NCBI GenBank assembly: GCA_902984215.1
Contig: CADWAF010001647.1
Span: 1 to 11,199, forward strand
Source of the DNA: Willaertia magna
Taxonomy: Eukaryota; Heterolobosea; Eutetramitea; Acrasida; Naegleriidae
Length of the DNA: 11,199 nt
Direction of reading: 5' to 3'
Shown here: positions 9,096-11,199 of the stretch, piece after piece
How the letters are laid out: every line of letters starts with the position of its first letter
Numbering within the stretch: position 1 is the stretch's first letter
Program-made: the position numbers and the translations under genes
The notes under the pieces: generated by a model
The model's input: only the letters and a program-made list of their open reading frames with translations
Databases searched by the model: none
Told to the model about the DNA's origin: nothing

Positions 9096-9168
9096 GCCTT
9101 GCTAGCTCAGTCGGTAGAGCGCCAGGCTCTTAACCTGGTGGTCGTGGGTTCGAGCCCCACGTGGGGCG
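9096..9168 (+). tRNA. tRNA-Lys (anticodon CTT)
   Basis: The 73-base gene folds into a full cloverleaf. The acceptor stem GCCTTGC (9096-9102) pairs with GTGGGGC (9161-9167) using G-U pairs, and the discriminator is G at 9168. The D arm is GCTC/GAGC, and the anticodon stem CCAGG/CCTGG holds the loop CTCTTAA with anticodon CTT at 9129-9131. The T arm is GTGGG-TTCGAGC-CCCAC. There is no intron and no encoded CCA, as in eukaryotic nuclear genes. The internal A box (TAGCTCAGTCGG, 9103-9114) and B box (GGTTCGAGCCC) are intact, so RNA polymerase III transcription is expected. It decodes AAG, a minor Lys codon in the neighbouring open frame, where AAA dominates. It is an island of high G+C in the AT desert. 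Confidence 0.97.
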
Positions 9169-9174
9169 ATTCAA

Positions 9175-9180
9175 TTTTTT
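9175..9180 (+). terminator. RNA polymerase III terminator of tRNA-Lys
   Basis: A run of six T on the coding strand begins seven bases after the tRNA 3' end, the usual termination signal for polymerase III. Confidence 0.85.
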
Positions 9181-9224
9181 GCTATTTCGTTCGCTTGTGT
9201 AGTGCATAAAACCTAAATGTAGTT

Positions 9225-9374
9225 ATGAAACACAGTATTCTAAAGAAGAAAAATTACTTTAGAATTAAAACATTCTTAAATCAGATTAAGGTGTGTCCTA
9301 AAAATATTGCAAACCAATCATTTTTGAAATTGTTGGTTATGTTCCAGTTCAAGAATTATTTAATTTTTTATTAA
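9225..9374 (+). CDS. Short frame that may encode the true N-terminus of the F-box gene
   Basis: This 49-codon frame (MKHSILKKKNYFRIKTFLNQ, then IKVCPKN...) starts 57 bases after the tRNA and runs into the F-box region one frame off. Losing one A from the A5 run at 9300-9304 would produce exactly this offset: with one more A the two frames join, giving Val-Cys-Pro-Lys just before the F-box. This could be a sequencing or assembly slip, a real frameshift mutation, or coincidence. The basic Lys/Asn-rich composition is not diagnostic. Confidence 0.35.
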   Translation: MKHSILKKKNYFRIKTFLNQIKVCPKNIANQSFLKLLVMFQFKNYLIFY

Positions 9375-11199
9375 CCTCAAAAGAATATTATCAATTTACG
9401 GAATATGATATATTTTGGAAAAGTTTATTAAAAATTTATTTATTAGATGAAATTAGAACTTGTAAAGAGTGGTTAAATGATTTAATTTTAAATAAAGATT
9501 CATTACAACAATTTTTTAAAATTTATTCAATTGAAAATAAAGGAAATACTAAAAAAAAGAAAATTAATTTAAATCAATTAAATAAAAATGAATTATTAGC
9601 TATTACAATAAATATTAAATTTTTACAAAATTTTATTGAATTTTATAAACATAATATTGTACAATTAAATTCATTAAATAGAAATTCATTTAAGCGCTTT
9701 TTATTGGAAGATTTACAACAATTTAATGAACATAATAAAGATTACAATAAAGATTACAATAATGAAGAAGAAGATAATAATATTGATGTTAACGAAGTAA
9801 TTTTTAGTAAAAGATTTAAACATTTATTACAACAATGTATTAAAAGTAAATGGTCTATTTTATTTAATAATATTACAATTACTAAAAGAGATAACGATTT
9901 TTATTATATTTTTTTAGAATTATTTTTATTTGAAAATAATAATATTTCATTAATTAATATTGAAAAATATTTACAAAAATATAAGTTGTCAAATGAAGAA
10001 TATAATTTAAAAAAGAATAATTTAAATTTTTTATTGCACCTTTTTACACATGTTAGAAATAATTTACATTTTAAAAATATTATTTATTTAAGTTTTTATC
10101 CTAAAATAGAAACATTCATTAATAATACTGTTTGGGCAATTTCAAATAATAATTTTAATGAAGAATTTAAAATTAAAACTTTAGAAAAATTATATGTATT
10201 GTATAATGCATATAATTTAAAAATTTCTTTGAGTACTTTACGTAATATTTTTTACAATAATTTACATAAAATATCACAAAATTTTATTGATTTCTGTTTA
10301 CAAAATTTAAGTGGTAATTTAATAAGTGACGACAATGATTATGATTACCAATACGTTTCAGAAATCATTAATTGGTTGATGGAAGATTACAATGAAAATG
10401 ATAATGACGAATATTGTAAAAAATTTAATCAATTATTAAATTATTTCTTTACAACTAATTGTGATAAACAAAAATTAATTAATTCATTATCTTATATAAT
10501 TACTAATAATTTAAATACATTATTAATTAATTCAGAAGATAAAAGTAAAGAAATTTTTAATTTATTTGAAAGCTTACAATTTTTTAAATACAATTTTACA
10601 ATGTCCATCCAATACAACTTTTTTATTTTAACGTATAATTTTAAAAACTTTTTATATTTAATTAATTTAAATGTCATTTCACAAGAAGGTTTACTACATA
10701 TTTTTCATAATAATTTATTAAAAAATGGTTTTACCTTTTTAAACAATGAAACTGAAGAAACTGATAATGATGAAATGAAAGAATTTTTAATTCAACAATT
10801 AAAAGCTTATTTAAATTTCTTTATTAATGATTTAAAATTAAATATTTATGAAAAAGATTATCGTAAAAATAATATTATTTATTCTGCTATAACTTGTTGT
10901 GCTAATTTTAGTGCAATTATTAAAATCATTAAAGAATGTTGTAATTTACAACAAATTGATTACAACAAAATTGATAAAATAAATACACCAAGTTTAGAAT
11001 TTTCAATAACAAGACAATTAGTAGGAAATAAATCTGATAATTTTTTATATAATTTACAATCATTAGAACAAATTAAATTAGAAACAATTAAAGAAATATT
11101 AACATTTAAAGATATCCATCACGTTTACTTTTTTGATTTAGCTTATGGATATAATCATTATGAATATCGCTTTTATAATTTTGAAAATTATACTTTATT
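9302..11199 (+). CDS. Large F-box-like protein, open at the right edge, 5' end unresolved
   Basis: The frame is open for 632 codons from just after a TAA at 9299-9301 to the window end. Residues 5-45 read like an F-box: 'PIIFEIVGYVPVQELFNFLL' then 'TSKEYYQF' and 'YDIFWKSLLKIY', with the typical Pro, paired Ile/Leu and late Trp. F-box proteins bind Skp1 and recruit substrates to SCF ubiquitin ligases. The rest is Leu/Asn/Lys-rich and probably helical, with an acidic Asn-rich patch (residues about 143-165, with a 12-bp tandem NKDY repeat at 9734-9757) and another at about 340-365. No known substrate-binding repeat (LRR, WD40, FNIP) is recognised. All Gln codons seen are CAA and Trp codons TGG, with no in-frame stop. 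No ATG precedes the F-box in this frame. An ATG at 9225-9227 in another frame leads to it (see the separate entry). No acceptor AG lies between 9302 and the F-box, so a simple intron does not explain it. Confidence 0.75.

Noticed and set aside
9291..9346. Intron from GT at 9291 to AG near 9345 at the start of the F-box gene
   Set aside because: Using the AG near 9345 would remove the first half of the F-box motif, and no other AG lies between 9302 and the motif.
10492..10677. Minus-strand open frame of 61 codons
   Set aside because: It is antisense to the intact F-box frame and has no independent support.

Overview
The window looks like nuclear DNA of an extremely AT-rich eukaryote. The one RNA gene is a canonical eukaryotic tRNA-Lys(CTT) with internal A and B boxes and a T-run terminator. 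The one intact reading frame uses almost only A/T-ending codons (TTA, AAT, AAA, GAA, CAA) and carries Asn/Asp/Glu-rich stretches. Non-coding DNA falls to about 4-8% G+C by hand count. Anaerobic gut fungi or dictyostelid-like amoebae would fit, but the sequence alone does not decide. Nothing looks bacterial or organellar.

Layout. Positions 121-2339 (minus) hold a heavily decayed S53 (sedolisin / tripeptidyl-peptidase I type) protease gene: propeptide, catalytic-domain blocks and a Thr-rich C-terminal tail are recognisable but broken by stops and frameshifts. Positions 2345-3230 hold two further unidentified broken coding remnants on opposite strands. Positions 3231-3796 are intergenic, with a strongly C-over-G skewed stretch. 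Positions 3797-6256 (minus) hold a long broken gene with a low-complexity Asn/Leu/Gln region followed by blocks that resemble transposon-associated, RNase H-like (DDE-type) proteins. Positions 6440-7299 hold two more short remnants on opposite strands. About 7300-9095 is an AT desert with no gene. The tRNA-Lys is at 9096-9168. From 9302 to the right edge runs a clean open frame of at least 632 codons that begins with an F-box-like motif and continues outside the window; its true 5' end is unresolved and a single missing base in an A-run may be involved.

The main observation is that the left 7.3 kb is a graveyard of genes whose damage is strongly biased. Premature stops are very often TAA where a Gln (CAA) codon is expected, and substitutions at the protease active site are each explained by C-to-T or G-to-A changes. 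This resembles repeat-induced point mutation or another C:G-to-T:A process. A genetic code with TAA/TAG read as Gln was considered, but the intact F-box frame uses CAA throughout and never TAA, and the protease has lost conserved catalytic residues. The tRNA gene lies between the decayed DNA on its left and the intact gene on its right. No cooperating pathway or defence system is visible.
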